A stretch of DNA of 42,576 nucleotides from Candidatus Acetatifactor stercoripullorum (GCA_019114005.1 DXGH01000002.1:1-42576), one strand, 5' to 3'. Positions 1 through 8,724 are shown, numbered from the stretch's first letter. Made by a program: numbers and translations. Notes: generated by a model not told the origin, from the letters alone.

Positions 1-917
1 GAAGCAGGACCTTTGCAGCGCCTGTGGTTGTAAATGCAGCAGGAGTTTACGCCGATGTTCTTCACAACATGGTGAGTGAATATAAGCTTAAAATCGTGCC
101 CAGGAGGGGAGAATACTGCCTCTTTGATAAAAAATCCGGCTCCCTGGTGCAATCCACCGTATTTCAACTGCCCTCTAAAATGGGCAAGGGGATTCTGGTA
201 ACGCCAACCGTTCACGGAAATCTTCTGGTGGGTCCCAATGCGGAGGATATTCCCGACAAGGAAGGCACCAACACTACGGCCCCTGGAATCAAGCAGGTGC
301 TGGAAAAGGGGAAGGCCAGTGTGGAGAGTCTGGATGAAAAACAGGTAATTACTTCCTTTGCGGGACTGCGCGCCCATTTGGAGGAAGGCGGCAGGGAAGG
401 CGATTTTGTAATCGGCCAGGTTCAGGATGCGCCGGGATTTTACGACGTGGCGGGCATTGAGTCCCCGGGGCTTTCCTGCGCGCCTGCCATCGGAGAATAT
501 GTGGCGCAGCTCATCCGGGAAGCCTATCCTGCAAAGCCTAAGAAGAATTTTAATCCTTTCAGAAAGGGGATTCCCAGTATGGCGGAGGCTTCTGACAGCC
601 AACGAAAGGCGTTGATCGAAAGGGACCCTTCCTATGCCAATGTGATCTGCCGCTGCGAGCTGGTGACGGAGGGGGAGATCAGGGATGCCATACGCAGACC
701 CCTGGGAGCCCGCACCCTGGACGGCGTCAAGCGGCGTACAAGGGCCGGTATGGGAAGATGCCAGTCAGGCTTTTGTTCTCCTAAGGTGCTGGAGATTCTG
801 ACAGAAGAGCTGAAGGAGGATGCCTCTCTGATCAGAAAGGCGCAGCCGGGCAGCGAGATACTCATCGGATATAACAAGGACAGCTTTTGGGAGGAAGCAA
901 AAGGGGGGATGGCATGA
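1..917 (+). CDS. glpA: FAD-dependent glycerol-3-phosphate dehydrogenase, C-terminal part (5' end outside window)
   Basis: The reading frame is open from base 3 to the stop at 915-917, so the gene starts upstream of the window and about 304 residues are visible. The first part looks like the C-terminal half of a DAO-type FAD oxidoreductase (NAAGVYAD, then a GLRAHLEEGG segment). The last part is a BFD-like [2Fe-2S] domain: cysteine codons at 648 and 654 (CRC) and at 759 and 774 (CQSGFC) give the CxC...CxxxxC pattern. This domain order is that of anaerobic GlpA-type enzymes, which oxidise glycerol 3-phosphate to dihydroxyacetone phosphate. The stop overlaps the start of the next oxidoreductase gene in an ATGA, and glpK lies two genes on, which supports a glycerol catabolism operon. 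Substrate is inferred from context; the N-terminal FAD motif is not visible. Confidence 0.85.
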   Translation, partial: SRTFAAPVVVNAAGVYADVLHNMVSEYKLKIVPRRGEYCLFDKKSGSLVQSTVFQLPSKMGKGILVTPTVHGNLLVGPNAEDIPDKEGTNTTAPGIKQVLEKGKASVESLDEKQVITSFAGLRAHLEEGGREGDFVIGQVQDAPGFYDVAGIESPGLSCAPAIGEYVAQLIREAYPAKPKKNFNPFRKGIPSMAEASDSQRKALIERDPSYANVICRCELVTEGEIRDAIRRPLGARTLDGVKRRTRAGMGRCQSGFCSPKVLEILTEELKEDASLIRKAQPGSEILIGYNKDSFWEEAKGGMA

Positions 918-1918
918 TCAGACGCACAGAAGAATTGGTCATTATCGGCGGAGGACCGGCCGGGCTTGCGGCAGCCTTAGGCGCATGGCAGAAGGGCTGC
1001 AGACGGGTGCTTTTACTGGAGAGGGACAGGGACCTTGGGGGGATTTTGAACCAGTGTATTCACAATGGCTTCGGGCTCCATACCTTTAAAGAGGAGCTTA
1101 CCGGGCCGGAATATGCGGAGAGGTACGTCCAGATGGTGAAGCAGGAGGGGATTCCCTGTCTGCTGCAGACCATTGTGACAGATATTGCCTTGCTTGCAGA
1201 CGGCAGAAAACGGGTGACCGCTATGAACCGGTCCCAGGGTCTTTTGGAAATTATCACGGACGGCGTGATTTTGGCCATGGGCTGCAGGGAGCGGCCAAGG
1301 GGGGCCTTAAACATCCCCGGATACCGCCCGGCGGGCATTTACAGCGCCGGTACGGCTCAGTATTATGTAAATATAGAAGGCAGGCTCCCCGGCAGAGAGG
1401 TGGTCATTTTGGGTTCCGGGGATATTGGGCTGATTATGGCCAGAAGAATGGTGCTGGAGGGGGCAAAGGTGCATTGTGTGGCGGAGCTGCGCTCCAAAAG
1501 CGGCGGGCTGAAGCGAAACATTGTGCAGTGTCTTGAGGATTTTGGAATCCCTTTGTATTTGAACACCACTGTGTGCAATATCCACGGGAAAAACAGAGTG
1601 GAGGGAGTGACTCTGACCAGGGTGGATGAAAAGGGAAACCCTGTGCCAGGCACACAATGGGAGGTATCCTGCGATACGCTGCTTTTATCCTGCGGGCTGA
1701 TTCCTGAAAATGAGCTTTCGGAAAAGCTTTCTCTGAAAATGGATGTAAAGACCGGCGGACCTGTGGTGAGTCAGGACCTGGAATGCAGTGTGGCCGGAGT
1801 GTTTGCCTGTGGGAATGTGCTTCATGTGCATGAGCTGGTGGATCAGGTGTCCAAGGAGGCTGCCCGGGCGGGAGCATCTGCGGCGGAGTATGTAAAGCAG
1901 GCTTATCTGCGGAAATGA
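914..1918 (+). CDS. NAD(P)/FAD-dependent oxidoreductase, glp operon subunit
   Basis: This 334-residue protein starts at ATG 914 (MIRRTEELVIIGGGPAG), which overlaps the upstream stop in an ATGA and follows an AAAGGGGGG ribosome site; an upstream in-frame start would run into the previous gene. An N-terminal GGGPAGLAAA dinucleotide-binding motif, a second GSGDIGLIMARR motif in the middle and a C-terminal FACGN motif mark a two-dinucleotide-fold pyridine nucleotide-disulfide oxidoreductase. Placed between the GlpA-like dehydrogenase and a DUF1667 protein, it probably passes electrons from glycerol-3-phosphate oxidation to NAD or another acceptor; that role is inferred from gene order. Its 3' end overlaps the next gene in another ATGA, so the three are translationally coupled. 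Confidence 0.85.
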   Translation: MIRRTEELVIIGGGPAGLAAALGAWQKGCRRVLLLERDRDLGGILNQCIHNGFGLHTFKEELTGPEYAERYVQMVKQEGIPCLLQTIVTDIALLADGRKRVTAMNRSQGLLEIITDGVILAMGCRERPRGALNIPGYRPAGIYSAGTAQYYVNIEGRLPGREVVILGSGDIGLIMARRMVLEGAKVHCVAELRSKSGGLKRNIVQCLEDFGIPLYLNTTVCNIHGKNRVEGVTLTRVDEKGNPVPGTQWEVSCDTLLLSCGLIPENELSEKLSLKMDVKTGGPVVSQDLECSVAGVFACGNVLHVHELVDQVSKEAARAGASAAEYVKQAYLRK

Positions 1919-2319
1919 GGGAAGGAATGGAAAAGGAGAACAAGACGGAAAAAGGCCTTTCGGAGAGCAGAAAGCTTACCTGTATCTGCTGCCCCGTAGG
2001 GTGTGAGCTTACTGTTTCCCAAAAGGAAGGAGGAACGGTGACCGTCACGGGAAACCGATGCCCCAGAGGAGCTGCCTATGGGGAAAAGGAGGTCACCAAC
2101 CCAACCAGGATCGTTACCTCCACCGTCAGGGCGGCAGGAGGGCGCAGTCAGATGGTTCCGGTAAAGACGGCTTCGGAGATACCAAAGGAGAAAATCATGG
2201 AATGTATCAGGGAGCTGTCCGGAGTTACAATTACACTGCCCATAAAGACAGGGGATGTGGTGCTGGAGAACGTGGCCGGTACCGGCGTAAACATTGTGGC
2301 CACAAGGAGCATAGAGTAA
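1915..2319 (+). CDS. DUF1667 family protein
   Basis: This is a 134-residue protein with the CxxC pairs typical of DUF1667: CICCPVGC near residues 22-29 and RCPRG shortly after. Such cysteine pairs suggest metal or Fe-S binding, but the molecular role of the family is not established to my knowledge. In anaerobic Firmicutes DUF1667 genes commonly sit with glpA/glpB-like oxidoreductases and glpK, as here. The start at 1915 overlaps the previous stop (ATGA); ATG 1927 is an in-frame alternative that would remove four residues, and the sequence does not settle the choice. Confidence 0.8.
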   Translation: MREGMEKENKTEKGLSESRKLTCICCPVGCELTVSQKEGGTVTVTGNRCPRGAAYGEKEVTNPTRIVTSTVRAAGGRSQMVPVKTASEIPKEKIMECIRELSGVTITLPIKTGDVVLENVAGTGVNIVATRSIE

Positions 2320-2340
2320 CATTTAGAGAGGTATCTGCAT

Positions 2341-3840
2341 ATGGAAAAATATATTATGGCATTGGATCAGGGGACAACCAGCTCCCGCTGTATCTTATTT
2401 AACAAAAGAGGCAATGTGTGCTCCATGTCTCAGAAGGAATTTAACCAGATTTATCCCAAGCCGGGCTGGGTAGAGCACAATCCCATGGAGATATGGTCCT
2501 CCCAGCTTGCAGTTGCCACGGAATGTATGGCTCTGCTGGGAGTGTCTGCGGCACAGATAGAGGGCATCGGCATCACCAATCAGAGGGAGACTACGATTTT
2601 ATGGGACAAGAATACCGGGGAACCTGTTTACAACGCCATTGTCTGGCAATGCAGGCGTACCTCGGACAAAATAGAAGCCCTGAAACGGGATGGCTTTGAC
2701 CAGGTGATCAGAGAACGTACCGGGCTCATTCCAGACGCCTATTTCAGCGCCTCCAAGATCGCCTGGATTCTGGAGGAGGTTCCCGGGGTCAGGGAAAGAG
2801 CAAAGCGGGGCGAGCTTCTTTTTGGCACGGTTGACACCTGGCTGATTTGGAATCTGACTAAGGGTGCCGTTCATGTGACGGATTTTACCAATGCCTCCAG
2901 AACCATGCTCTATGACATTCATAAGCTTTGCTGGGATCAGGAGATATTGGACTACTTTGGAATCCCCGAAAACCTTCTGCCGCAGGTACACCCTTCCAGC
3001 TATGTTTACGGGTATACAGCTCCCTCCGTTCTGGGCGGCCCCATTCCCATTGCAGGCGCTGCAGGGGACCAGCAGGCCGCTCTGTTCGGACAGTGCTGCT
3101 TTGACCGGGGAGAGGTGAAAAATACCTATGGAACCGGCTGCTTTATGCTGATGCACACTGGAGAGCAGGCCATAGCGTCCGGGTCGGGCCTTTTGACTAC
3201 GATGGCGGCGGGCAGCAGCGAAAAACCCCAGTATGCTCTGGAGGGCAGCGTTTTCGTGGCAGGAGCGGCCATTCAATGGCTGCGGGATGGCATGCGTATG
3301 ATAAAAACGGCCCCTCAGTCCCAGGAATATGCCATGCAGGCAGCAGACACGGCGGGAGTTTACATAGTTCCGGCCTTTGCTGGAATGGGAGCCCCTTATT
3401 GGAATCAATATGCCAGAGGCACCATTGTAGGCATTACCAGAGCTTGTACCAAGGAGCATTTTATCAGAGCCGCGCTGGAGTCCATCGCTTATCAGACAGC
3501 GGATGTGCTCCGGGCAATGGAGCAGGACAGCGGCATTTCCTTAAAAAGCCTGAAGGTGGACGGCGGGGCCAGCGCCAATGATTTCCTCATGCAGTTTCAG
3601 GCGGATATTTTGGGGATTCAGGTACAGCGGCCAAGCTGCGTAGAGACCACAGCCTTAGGAGCCGCATACCTTGCAGGGCTGGCGGCAGGATACTGGAAGG
3701 ATCAAAAGGAGATCAGGGAAAACTGGCAGATGGGCTCCGTCTTTGACCGCGCCATGTCACAGGAGAAAAGGGAGGAGCTTTTAAGGGGCTGGAGAAAGGC
3801 CGTAAGGTGTGCTCTTGTGTGGGCGGAAGAAGAGTGTTAA
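2341..3840 (+). CDS. glpK: Glycerol kinase
   Basis: This 499-residue protein is of full family length. It begins with the FGGY-kinase phosphate-binding motif ([10 protein letters not shown]) and carries the [30 protein letters not shown] and VDGGASAND segments characteristic of glycerol kinase. It phosphorylates glycerol to glycerol 3-phosphate with ATP in the cytoplasm, feeding the dehydrogenase encoded upstream. The gap from the DUF1667 gene is 21 bases, so it belongs to the same operon. No histidine-phosphorylation analysis was attempted, so PTS control of the enzyme is unknown. A short stem (3850-3866) follows the gene but has no U-run, so read-through into the aminotransferase gene is possible. 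Confidence 0.97.
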   Translation: MEKYIMALDQGTTSSRCILFNKRGNVCSMSQKEFNQIYPKPGWVEHNPMEIWSSQLAVATECMALLGVSAAQIEGIGITNQRETTILWDKNTGEPVYNAIVWQCRRTSDKIEALKRDGFDQVIRERTGLIPDAYFSASKIAWILEEVPGVRERAKRGELLFGTVDTWLIWNLTKGAVHVTDFTNASRTMLYDIHKLCWDQEILDYFGIPENLLPQVHPSSYVYGYTAPSVLGGPIPIAGAAGDQQAALFGQCCFDRGEVKNTYGTGCFMLMHTGEQAIASGSGLLTTMAAGSSEKPQYALEGSVFVAGAAIQWLRDGMRMIKTAPQSQEYAMQAADTAGVYIVPAFAGMGAPYWNQYARGTIVGITRACTKEHFIRAALESIAYQTADVLRAMEQDSGISLKSLKVDGGASANDFLMQFQADILGIQVQRPSCVETTALGAAYLAGLAAGYWKDQKEIRENWQMGSVFDRAMSQEKREELLRGWRKAVRCALVWAEEEC

Positions 3841-3881
3841 AATGAATTTGCACGGCAGCCCCGTGCGGAAACGGAGTCAAT

Positions 3882-5084
3882 ATGTTAGTTCAAAAGTATA
3901 AGGATATGCTGTCAGGGAAATCGGTGATCAGGCAGCTTTCGGAGTTTGCTGCGGCAAGAGGAGCCGAAATAGGCTATGAAAATGTATTTGATTACAGTCT
4001 GGGAAACCCTTCTGTGCCCGCGCCCAGGGACTTCACGGACAGAATGATTCATCTGCTGGCCACCAGGGAGCCGGTAGAGCTGCACGGCTACAGTCCCAGC
4101 CTGGGAATTACACAGGTGAGGGAGGCTGTGGCCGTATCCCTGGAAAAACGTTTCGGGATTCCCTATCGCAAGGAGCATATTTTCATGACCTCCGGGGCGG
4201 CGGGGGCTTTGGCCCATGCCATCAGGCTGGTGGCGCAGCCCGGGGATGAAATTCTTACCTTTGCCCCCTTTTTTCCCGAATACCACCCTTATGTGGATTT
4301 GACGGGGGCGGTGCTTAGGGTGGTTCCTCCGGATACGGAGCGTTTTCAGATCAACTTTGAAGCCTTTGAGGAGCTTTTGGGGGAAAAGACGGCGGCTATT
4401 TTAATCAACACCCCCAACAATCCTTCCGGCGTGGTATATTCCACGGCGACCCTGGAAAGACTTACGAATATTTTAAGGAAAAAGCAAAAAGAGTACGGCC
4501 ATGAGATCTACCTGATATCCGACGAGCCCTATCGGGAGATTGTGTTTGAGGGGGAGGACGCGCCTTGCGTATCCTGGTTTTACGATAATACGATCATGTG
4601 TTATTCCTTTTCCAAATCTCTTTCACTGCCTGGGGAGCGCATTGGTTACGTGGCCGTCAGCCCCAAGTGCAGGGATGCGGAGACTATGATTCAAATGTGC
4701 GGCCAGATTTCCAGAGGCATCGGGCATAATTGCCCCCCCTCCATCATTCAGCTGGCGGTGGCCCAGGTGCTGGAAGAGACGGCGGATTTAAAGGTCTATG
4801 AAAATAATAGGAATATTTTGTACAAGGAGCTGACAGACATTGGCTTTACCTGTGTAAAGCCAGGAGGAACCTTTTACATTTTCCCCAAGGCGCTGGAGGA
4901 GGACGCCGGGGCGTTCTGCCAAAAGGCTTTAAAGTACGATCTGGTTCTTGTGCCCGGGGATACCTTCGGGGCGCCGGGATATTTCCGCATGGCATATTGT
5001 ATGGAAACGGAAAAGGTACAGCGCTCCCTTCCGGCGCTGCGCAGATTTGCGGCGGAAGAATACGGATATCCCAAAAGGGGATGA
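3882..5084 (+). CDS. Pyridoxal-phosphate-dependent class I/II aminotransferase
   Basis: The 400-residue protein shows the fold-type I aminotransferase landmarks in order: NTPNNPSG, DEPYREI (the Asp contacting the PLP ring) and SFSKSLSLPGERIGY with the Schiff-base lysine. C-terminal conserved residues (FRMAYC) include the arginine that usually binds the substrate carboxylate. The family covers aspartate, aromatic and alanine aminotransferases, and the amino acid substrate cannot be told from the sequence alone. Start ATG 3882 follows an ACGGAG site. It lies 42 bases after glpK and 17 bases before the patatin gene, so these could share a transcript without sharing a pathway. Confidence 0.88.
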   Translation: MLVQKYKDMLSGKSVIRQLSEFAAARGAEIGYENVFDYSLGNPSVPAPRDFTDRMIHLLATREPVELHGYSPSLGITQVREAVAVSLEKRFGIPYRKEHIFMTSGAAGALAHAIRLVAQPGDEILTFAPFFPEYHPYVDLTGAVLRVVPPDTERFQINFEAFEELLGEKTAAILINTPNNPSGVVYSTATLERLTNILRKKQKEYGHEIYLISDEPYREIVFEGEDAPCVSWFYDNTIMCYSFSKSLSLPGERIGYVAVSPKCRDAETMIQMCGQISRGIGHNCPPSIIQLAVAQVLEETADLKVYENNRNILYKELTDIGFTCVKPGGTFYIFPKALEEDAGAFCQKALKYDLVLVPGDTFGAPGYFRMAYCMETEKVQRSLPALRRFAAEEYGYPKRG

Positions 5085-5101
5085 AAAGGAGGAAAAGACC
5101 T

Positions 5102-5950
5102 ATGTATCAGGCAGGCTTAGTGCTTGAGGGAGGCGGCATGAAGGGGGTTTACACCTCCGGTGTTCTGGACTTTTTTCTGGATAAGAACCTGGAGTTTTCC
5201 AGTGTGTACGGCGTATCGGCAGGAGCCTGCAATATGAGCAGCTTTCTGTCAAAGCAAAAAGGGCGTGCCATTGATGTGATGGTGGACTATCTGGACACCA
5301 GAAGATACTGCAGTATGGAGAGCCTTTTGACCACAGGGGATTTGTTTAATGTGGAGATGTGCTATCATCTGATTCCGGACTACCTGTGGCCCTATGATTA
5401 TGAGGCCTTTAACGCTTACCAGGGAAAGGCATTCAGCGTTGTCACCAATATTCAGACGGGAAAGGCGGAATATCTGCGTGTCCGGGATATGAAGCGGGAT
5501 ATTGATATGATAAGAGCCTCCGCCTCTCTGCCGCTGGTGTCCAGGAATGTGAAGATCAATGGAAATTATTATCTGGACGGGGGACTTAGCGATTCCATTC
5601 CTCTGCAGAAATCCATACTGGACGGAAATGTGAAAAATGTGGTAGTGATGACAAAGGAGGTCGGTTATCGGCGAAAGCCCTCGGAACATCTGGCGCTGAT
5701 TAAGCTGCGCTATCTGAAGTACCCCAAGGTGTACCAGCTGATGTCCACGCGGCATATCAATTATAACGAGACCCTTGCATATATTGAAAGGCAGAAAGAA
5801 AACGGGCAGGCTTTTGTGATACAGCCCCGGAAAAAAAGCGATGTGGGCAGAGTGGAAAAGGACAAGGAAAAGCTCCGTGCGCTCTATAAAGAGGGCTATG
5901 AGGATGCGGCGGCCTGTTATGAGCCGCTTATGAGGTATCTGGAGGCATAA
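5102..5950 (+). CDS. Patatin-like phospholipase family protein
   Basis: This 282-residue protein is started at ATG 5102 because an AAAAGGAGG site lies just upstream; a longer frame reaches back inside the aminotransferase gene and lacks such a site. It shows the patatin catalytic set: the oxyanion loop GGGMKG (residues 10-15), the nucleophile elbow GVSAG with Ser39, and the catalytic Asp in DGG (Asp159). The family comprises serine acyl hydrolases acting on phospholipids or other esters. There is no signal peptide, so it is probably cytoplasmic. It sits just upstream of uppP; the substrate is unknown. Confidence 0.9.
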   Translation: MYQAGLVLEGGGMKGVYTSGVLDFFLDKNLEFSSVYGVSAGACNMSSFLSKQKGRAIDVMVDYLDTRRYCSMESLLTTGDLFNVEMCYHLIPDYLWPYDYEAFNAYQGKAFSVVTNIQTGKAEYLRVRDMKRDIDMIRASASLPLVSRNVKINGNYYLDGGLSDSIPLQKSILDGNVKNVVVMTKEVGYRRKPSEHLALIKLRYLKYPKVYQLMSTRHINYNETLAYIERQKENGQAFVIQPRKKSDVGRVEKDKEKLRALYKEGYEDAAACYEPLMRYLEA

Positions 5951-5989
5951 GGAAACCCTCAGAAAAATCAGGAAGGTTGAGAGGAAGCT

Positions 5990-6844
5990 ATGTTAGAAAT
6001 TTTAAAGGCAGTTATTTATGGAATTGTGGAGGGCATTACGGAGTGGCTTCCCATCAGCAGCACAGGGCATTTGATTCTGCTGGAGGAGTTTCTGCCCTTT
6101 CAGGGCACCAGCGAAAATTTCTTTGATATGTTTGATGTGGTGATACAGCTGGGAGCCATTCTTGCGGTGGTGGTTTTGTTCTGGAAGCAGATATGGCCTT
6201 TTGCGTTGACAAGAAAGGAGAGAGAAGGGAAGCGGGGGGCGCTCTCCTTCCTCAAGATGGACATTGTAATCCTGTGGCTCAAGATATTGGTGTCCTGCGT
6301 CCCGGCTGCGGTAATCGGCCTTTTGTTCGACGATGTGTTCAACGCGTTGTTTTATAATTATTTCTGCGTGGCTGTGGCATTAATTGTGTTTGGCGTTGCC
6401 TTTCTTGTGATCGAGAGCTGGAATCAAAACAGAACGCCCAAGGTGACGGCCCTTGCGGATATTACTTATCAGACGGCGTTTTTGATCGGCGCCTTTCAGC
6501 TGATAGCGGCTGTGTTTCCCGGAACCTCACGCTCCGGCGCAACCATTGTGGGCGCCCTTTTGATCGGCGTGTCCAGAACCGTGGCTGCGGAATACACCTT
6601 TTTTCTGGCTATCCCTGTAATGTTTGGGGCCAGTCTTTTAAAGGTGGTAAAATTCGGGTTTGCATTTACCTCCTTGGAGCTTTTACTTCTGTTTGCTGGG
6701 TGTCTTACCGCCTTTGTGGTATCCCTGGCGGTGCTTAAATTCCTGATGGGGTATATTAAGAGGCATGATTTCAAGGTGTTTGGCTGGTACCGGATTGTGC
6801 TGGGGGTTTTGGTGCTGCTTTACTTTGGCCTGCGCGGCGCTTAA
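5990..6844 (+). CDS. uppP: Undecaprenyl-diphosphatase (UppP/BacA family)
   Basis: This polytopic membrane protein of 284 residues has both signature regions of the family: EGITEWLPISSTGH near residues 14-27 and GTSRSG near residues 178-183. It dephosphorylates undecaprenyl diphosphate to regenerate the lipid carrier for peptidoglycan and surface glycans, and the family can give bacitracin resistance. The start at 5990 follows GAGGAAGCT. Its last 74 bases overlap, on the opposite strand, the 3' end of the Lgt-like gene, and I see no terminator between the two converging genes. Confidence 0.96.
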   Translation: MLEILKAVIYGIVEGITEWLPISSTGHLILLEEFLPFQGTSENFFDMFDVVIQLGAILAVVVLFWKQIWPFALTRKEREGKRGALSFLKMDIVILWLKILVSCVPAAVIGLLFDDVFNALFYNYFCVAVALIVFGVAFLVIESWNQNRTPKVTALADITYQTAFLIGAFQLIAAVFPGTSRSGATIVGALLIGVSRTVAAEYTFFLAIPVMFGASLLKVVKFGFAFTSLELLLLFAGCLTAFVVSLAVLKFLMGYIKRHDFKVFGWYRIVLGVLVLLYFGLRGA

Positions 6845-7577
6845 GCAGGTACAGGCAGCAGCCGGTTAAGAGAAGGCTGATCCACTGGGAGGTGGACAAG
6901 AAAAGCAGCTTTCCCCGGGCGGAGTCGTCCCGGAAAAATTCCAGTACAAAACGTATGATTCCATAGGAAATCAAATAGGTTTCCACTGCGTAAAAATGTG
7001 TCAGGACAGTATCCAGATACCGCAGAAGGAGGGAGAGGGCCAAAAGACAAAAGGCCTCCGCCAGCTGCACTGGAAAAAGAGGTACTCCCGCCGGGGCCAG
7101 AGAGCCTTGGGGAAAGGTAACGGAAAACAAGCCGTCCCAGGGGATTCCGTAGCAGCATCCGGCAAAAAAGCAGCCCACTCTGCCAAAGCAGTGAATCAGG
7201 GGGATGAGAAAAATGCAGTGGCGAAGATAAGGGCTGCAGGGGATTTTGTGAAGCCTGGAGGCGCACAGCACTGCAGCGATACCGCCTATGAGCCCTCCAT
7301 AAAAGACAAAGCCTCCCTGCATCAGGGAGTTAAAATAAGCGGGTTCAAGGATTCTAGACCAGTCTATGTCCTGAAAGGAAACTGCCAGGTACAAGACCTT
7401 GGCGCCCAGAAAACCGCCCAGAAAGGCGTAGGCCTCCAATAGGATAAAGTCGTTGAAGTCCAGACGGTATCTGCGGATAATGACTGCGCCAAGCAGATTT
7501 GCAGTGATAACGCCCAGGACGATCAAAAGGCCATAGGCGGGAATGGAATGTCCAAACAGGTGAAAATAGATCTGCAT
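6771..7577 (-). CDS. Prolipoprotein diacylglyceryl transferase (Lgt) family membrane protein, with altered active-site residues
   Basis: This multi-spanning protein of 268 residues keeps the Lgt framework: an N-terminal GxxxxxYGLLI region, a YGGLIGG segment (93-99), the central GR-V-G...YG signature (132-144) and a C-terminal YGIIRFVLEFFR segment. Lgt moves diacylglycerol from phosphatidylglycerol to the lipobox cysteine of prolipoproteins. Several positions differ from canonical enzymes. The usual His before GGL is Tyr93; in the central signature Arg133 and Gly144 are kept, but the usual Asn is Cys136 and the usual Glu is Cys141. It may be an Lgt paralogue with another substrate or a lineage-specific variant. 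The start at 7577 lies 15 bases after the upstream small membrane protein, with no clear ribosome site, so coupling is likely. Confidence 0.75.
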   Translation of the reverse strand: MQIYFHLFGHSIPAYGLLIVLGVITANLLGAVIIRRYRLDFNDFILLEAYAFLGGFLGAKVLYLAVSFQDIDWSRILEPAYFNSLMQGGFVFYGGLIGGIAAVLCASRLHKIPCSPYLRHCIFLIPLIHCFGRVGCFFAGCCYGIPWDGLFSVTFPQGSLAPAGVPLFPVQLAEAFCLLALSLLLRYLDTVLTHFYAVETYLISYGIIRFVLEFFRDDSARGKLLFLSTSQWISLLLTGCCLYLLKRRAGQSKAAPKPPAQSGTSQTP

Positions 7578-7592
7578 AGTGTGAATGCGGTT

Positions 7593-7841
7593 TTACAGAG
7601 CGGCCAGACCGCCGATGCAGGCAATACATGCAATGTAAAGCAGCAGACATAAGATCAGGCCGATAATGGAAAGAACCAGGCCGGCAGTGGCAACACCGCT
7701 GGCAGCAGGATCCTTTTTCCCAAGAGCGCCTAAAATAATGCCGATAATTGCCATGATGGCCCCCAGCCATCCAAGAGAACCGGCTGAAAAAAGACCGATT
7801 ATAACGGCCAGAATACCTAAAACCAATGAAGCGATTCCCAT
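7593..7841 (-). CDS. Small membrane protein, DUF4190-like
   Basis: This 82-residue protein is almost wholly hydrophobic. Two Gly/Ala/Ile-rich membrane segments (about residues 2-36 and 47-78) flank a polar loop around GKKDPAA. The repeated IxGLILG-type pattern and the position of the charged loop resemble DUF4190 proteins, a family without a defined function. ATG at 7841 was chosen because GGAGGAG lies seven bases upstream on the minus strand; a longer frame begins within the promoter. It is the first gene of a two-gene minus-strand unit with the Lgt-like gene. Confidence 0.7.
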   Translation of the reverse strand: MGIASLVLGILAVIIGLFSAGSLGWLGAIMAIIGIILGALGKKDPAASGVATAGLVLSIIGLILCLLLYIACIACIGGLAAL

Positions 7842-7886
7842 CACTTTCTCCTCCCTATCCTTGTTAAATTGATGATTTGCATAAAT

Positions 7887-7914
7887 TTTATAATAGGGAG
7901 GCATATTTTGTCAA
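7887..7914 (-). promoter_or_regulatory. Sigma-A promoter for the DUF4190-like/Lgt-like unit
   Basis: On the minus strand TTGACA (7914-7909) is followed after 16 bases by TATAAA (7892-7887). Transcription would begin near 7880, leaving a leader of about 40 bases before the start codon at 7841. Confidence 0.7.
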
Positions 7915-7955
7915 TGCTTGCCGCAGGGCTGCAGGAATAATGGGTCATGAAGCTG

Positions 7956-7988
7956 CAAAAACAGCGGCCATAGCATGCTGGCCGCTGT
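7956..7988 (-). terminator. Orphan intrinsic terminator, minus strand
   Basis: A perfect 10-base stem (7961-7970 with 7979-7988) closes an eight-base loop and, read on the minus strand, is followed by five T. It lies upstream of the promoter of the minus-strand genes, so it cannot end their transcript, and no minus-strand gene is visible to its right before 8272. It may end a small RNA or protect against antisense transcription from the DUF6465 side. Confidence 0.6.
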
Positions 7989-8147
7989 CTGAAACAATTC
8001 CCCTTCACAGACCTATGATATTGCGCGGCTACAGGATTGTAAAGGAAAATCCGTCGACAAATAGTGACAATTTTCTGATATTTTGCGCTATTTTGAAGAA
8101 ATAAAGACATGAAAGCCCCGAAAACCGTAGTTTCCGCATTCAGACAG

Positions 8148-8176
8148 TTGACAATTTTTCGTGAAAGTAATAAACT
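8148..8176 (+). promoter_or_regulatory. Sigma-A promoter for the DUF6465 gene
   Basis: TTGACA (8148-8153) and TAAACT (8171-8176) are spaced by 17 bases. The leader of about 90 bases contains a small hairpin (CAAGTT/AACTTG, 8206-8222) and ends in a GGGAG ribosome site. The rest of the 430-base gap 7842-8271 holds the oppositely oriented promoter and the orphan terminator; nothing else was recognised. Confidence 0.7.
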
Positions 8177-8271
8177 AATCACAGCAAGTAAAACCTATCT
8201 TGCGGCAAGTTGAAATAACTTGTGAGGAGTCTGAAAAAATTGTCTATCTGTGAAAGAAGGGAGATATCGCT

Positions 8272-8724
8272 ATGGCAGTGACCAAGAAGACAGTAACCCC
8301 TGCGGCGGCAAAGGAAGCAGCTGCGAAGACGGAAGAGATTAAGGCAGAAACAAAAAAGACGGAAGCATCAACAGCGGTTAAGGCAGAAGCAGTAAAGAAA
8401 TCAGTAAAAACGGAGGCAGCCAAGGCAGAGCCTGAGAAAAAGGAGCCTGTGAAGAAGACTGCGGTAAAAAAGACTGCAGTAAGAAAGACGGCAGCTAAGA
8501 AGGAGCCCGCAAAGAAGGCAGAGCTTAAGAGCGCAGTTCATGTGCAGTTTGAGGGTAAGTCCTATTCCCAGGAGGATCTGATCCAGATTGCCAAGGACGT
8601 ATGGAAATACGACCTGAAGCAGAAGGCAGGGGATTTGACCAGCGTAGAGCTTTATGTGAAGCCCGAGGAGAGCATGGTTTACTATGTAATGAACGGCGAT
8701 CATACGGGAAGCTTCTATATTTAA
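8272..8724 (+). CDS. DUF6465-type protein with histone-H1-like lysine/alanine-rich tail
   Basis: This is a 150-residue protein in two parts. Residues 1 to about 85 are low-complexity Lys, Ala, Glu and Thr, with KKTA-type repeats like those of bacterial histone-H1-like proteins. Residues from about 88 to 150 form a compact conserved domain (VHVQFEGKSYS, VELYVKPEE, YYVMNGD) ending at GSFYI. I recognise the domain as the DUF6465 type found in Lachnospiraceae. The basic tail suggests nucleic acid binding, but no activity is established. It has its own promoter and terminator and is monocistronic. Confidence 0.75.
   Translation: MAVTKKTVTPAAAKEAAAKTEEIKAETKKTEASTAVKAEAVKKSVKTEAAKAEPEKKEPVKKTAVKKTAVRKTAAKKEPAKKAELKSAVHVQFEGKSYSQEDLIQIAKDVWKYDLKQKAGDLTSVELYVKPEESMVYYVMNGDHTGSFYI

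Noticed and set aside
3850..3866. Terminator after glpK
   Set aside because: GCACGG/CCGTGC forms a six-pair stem but no T-run follows, and it lies just ahead of the aminotransferase ribosome site.
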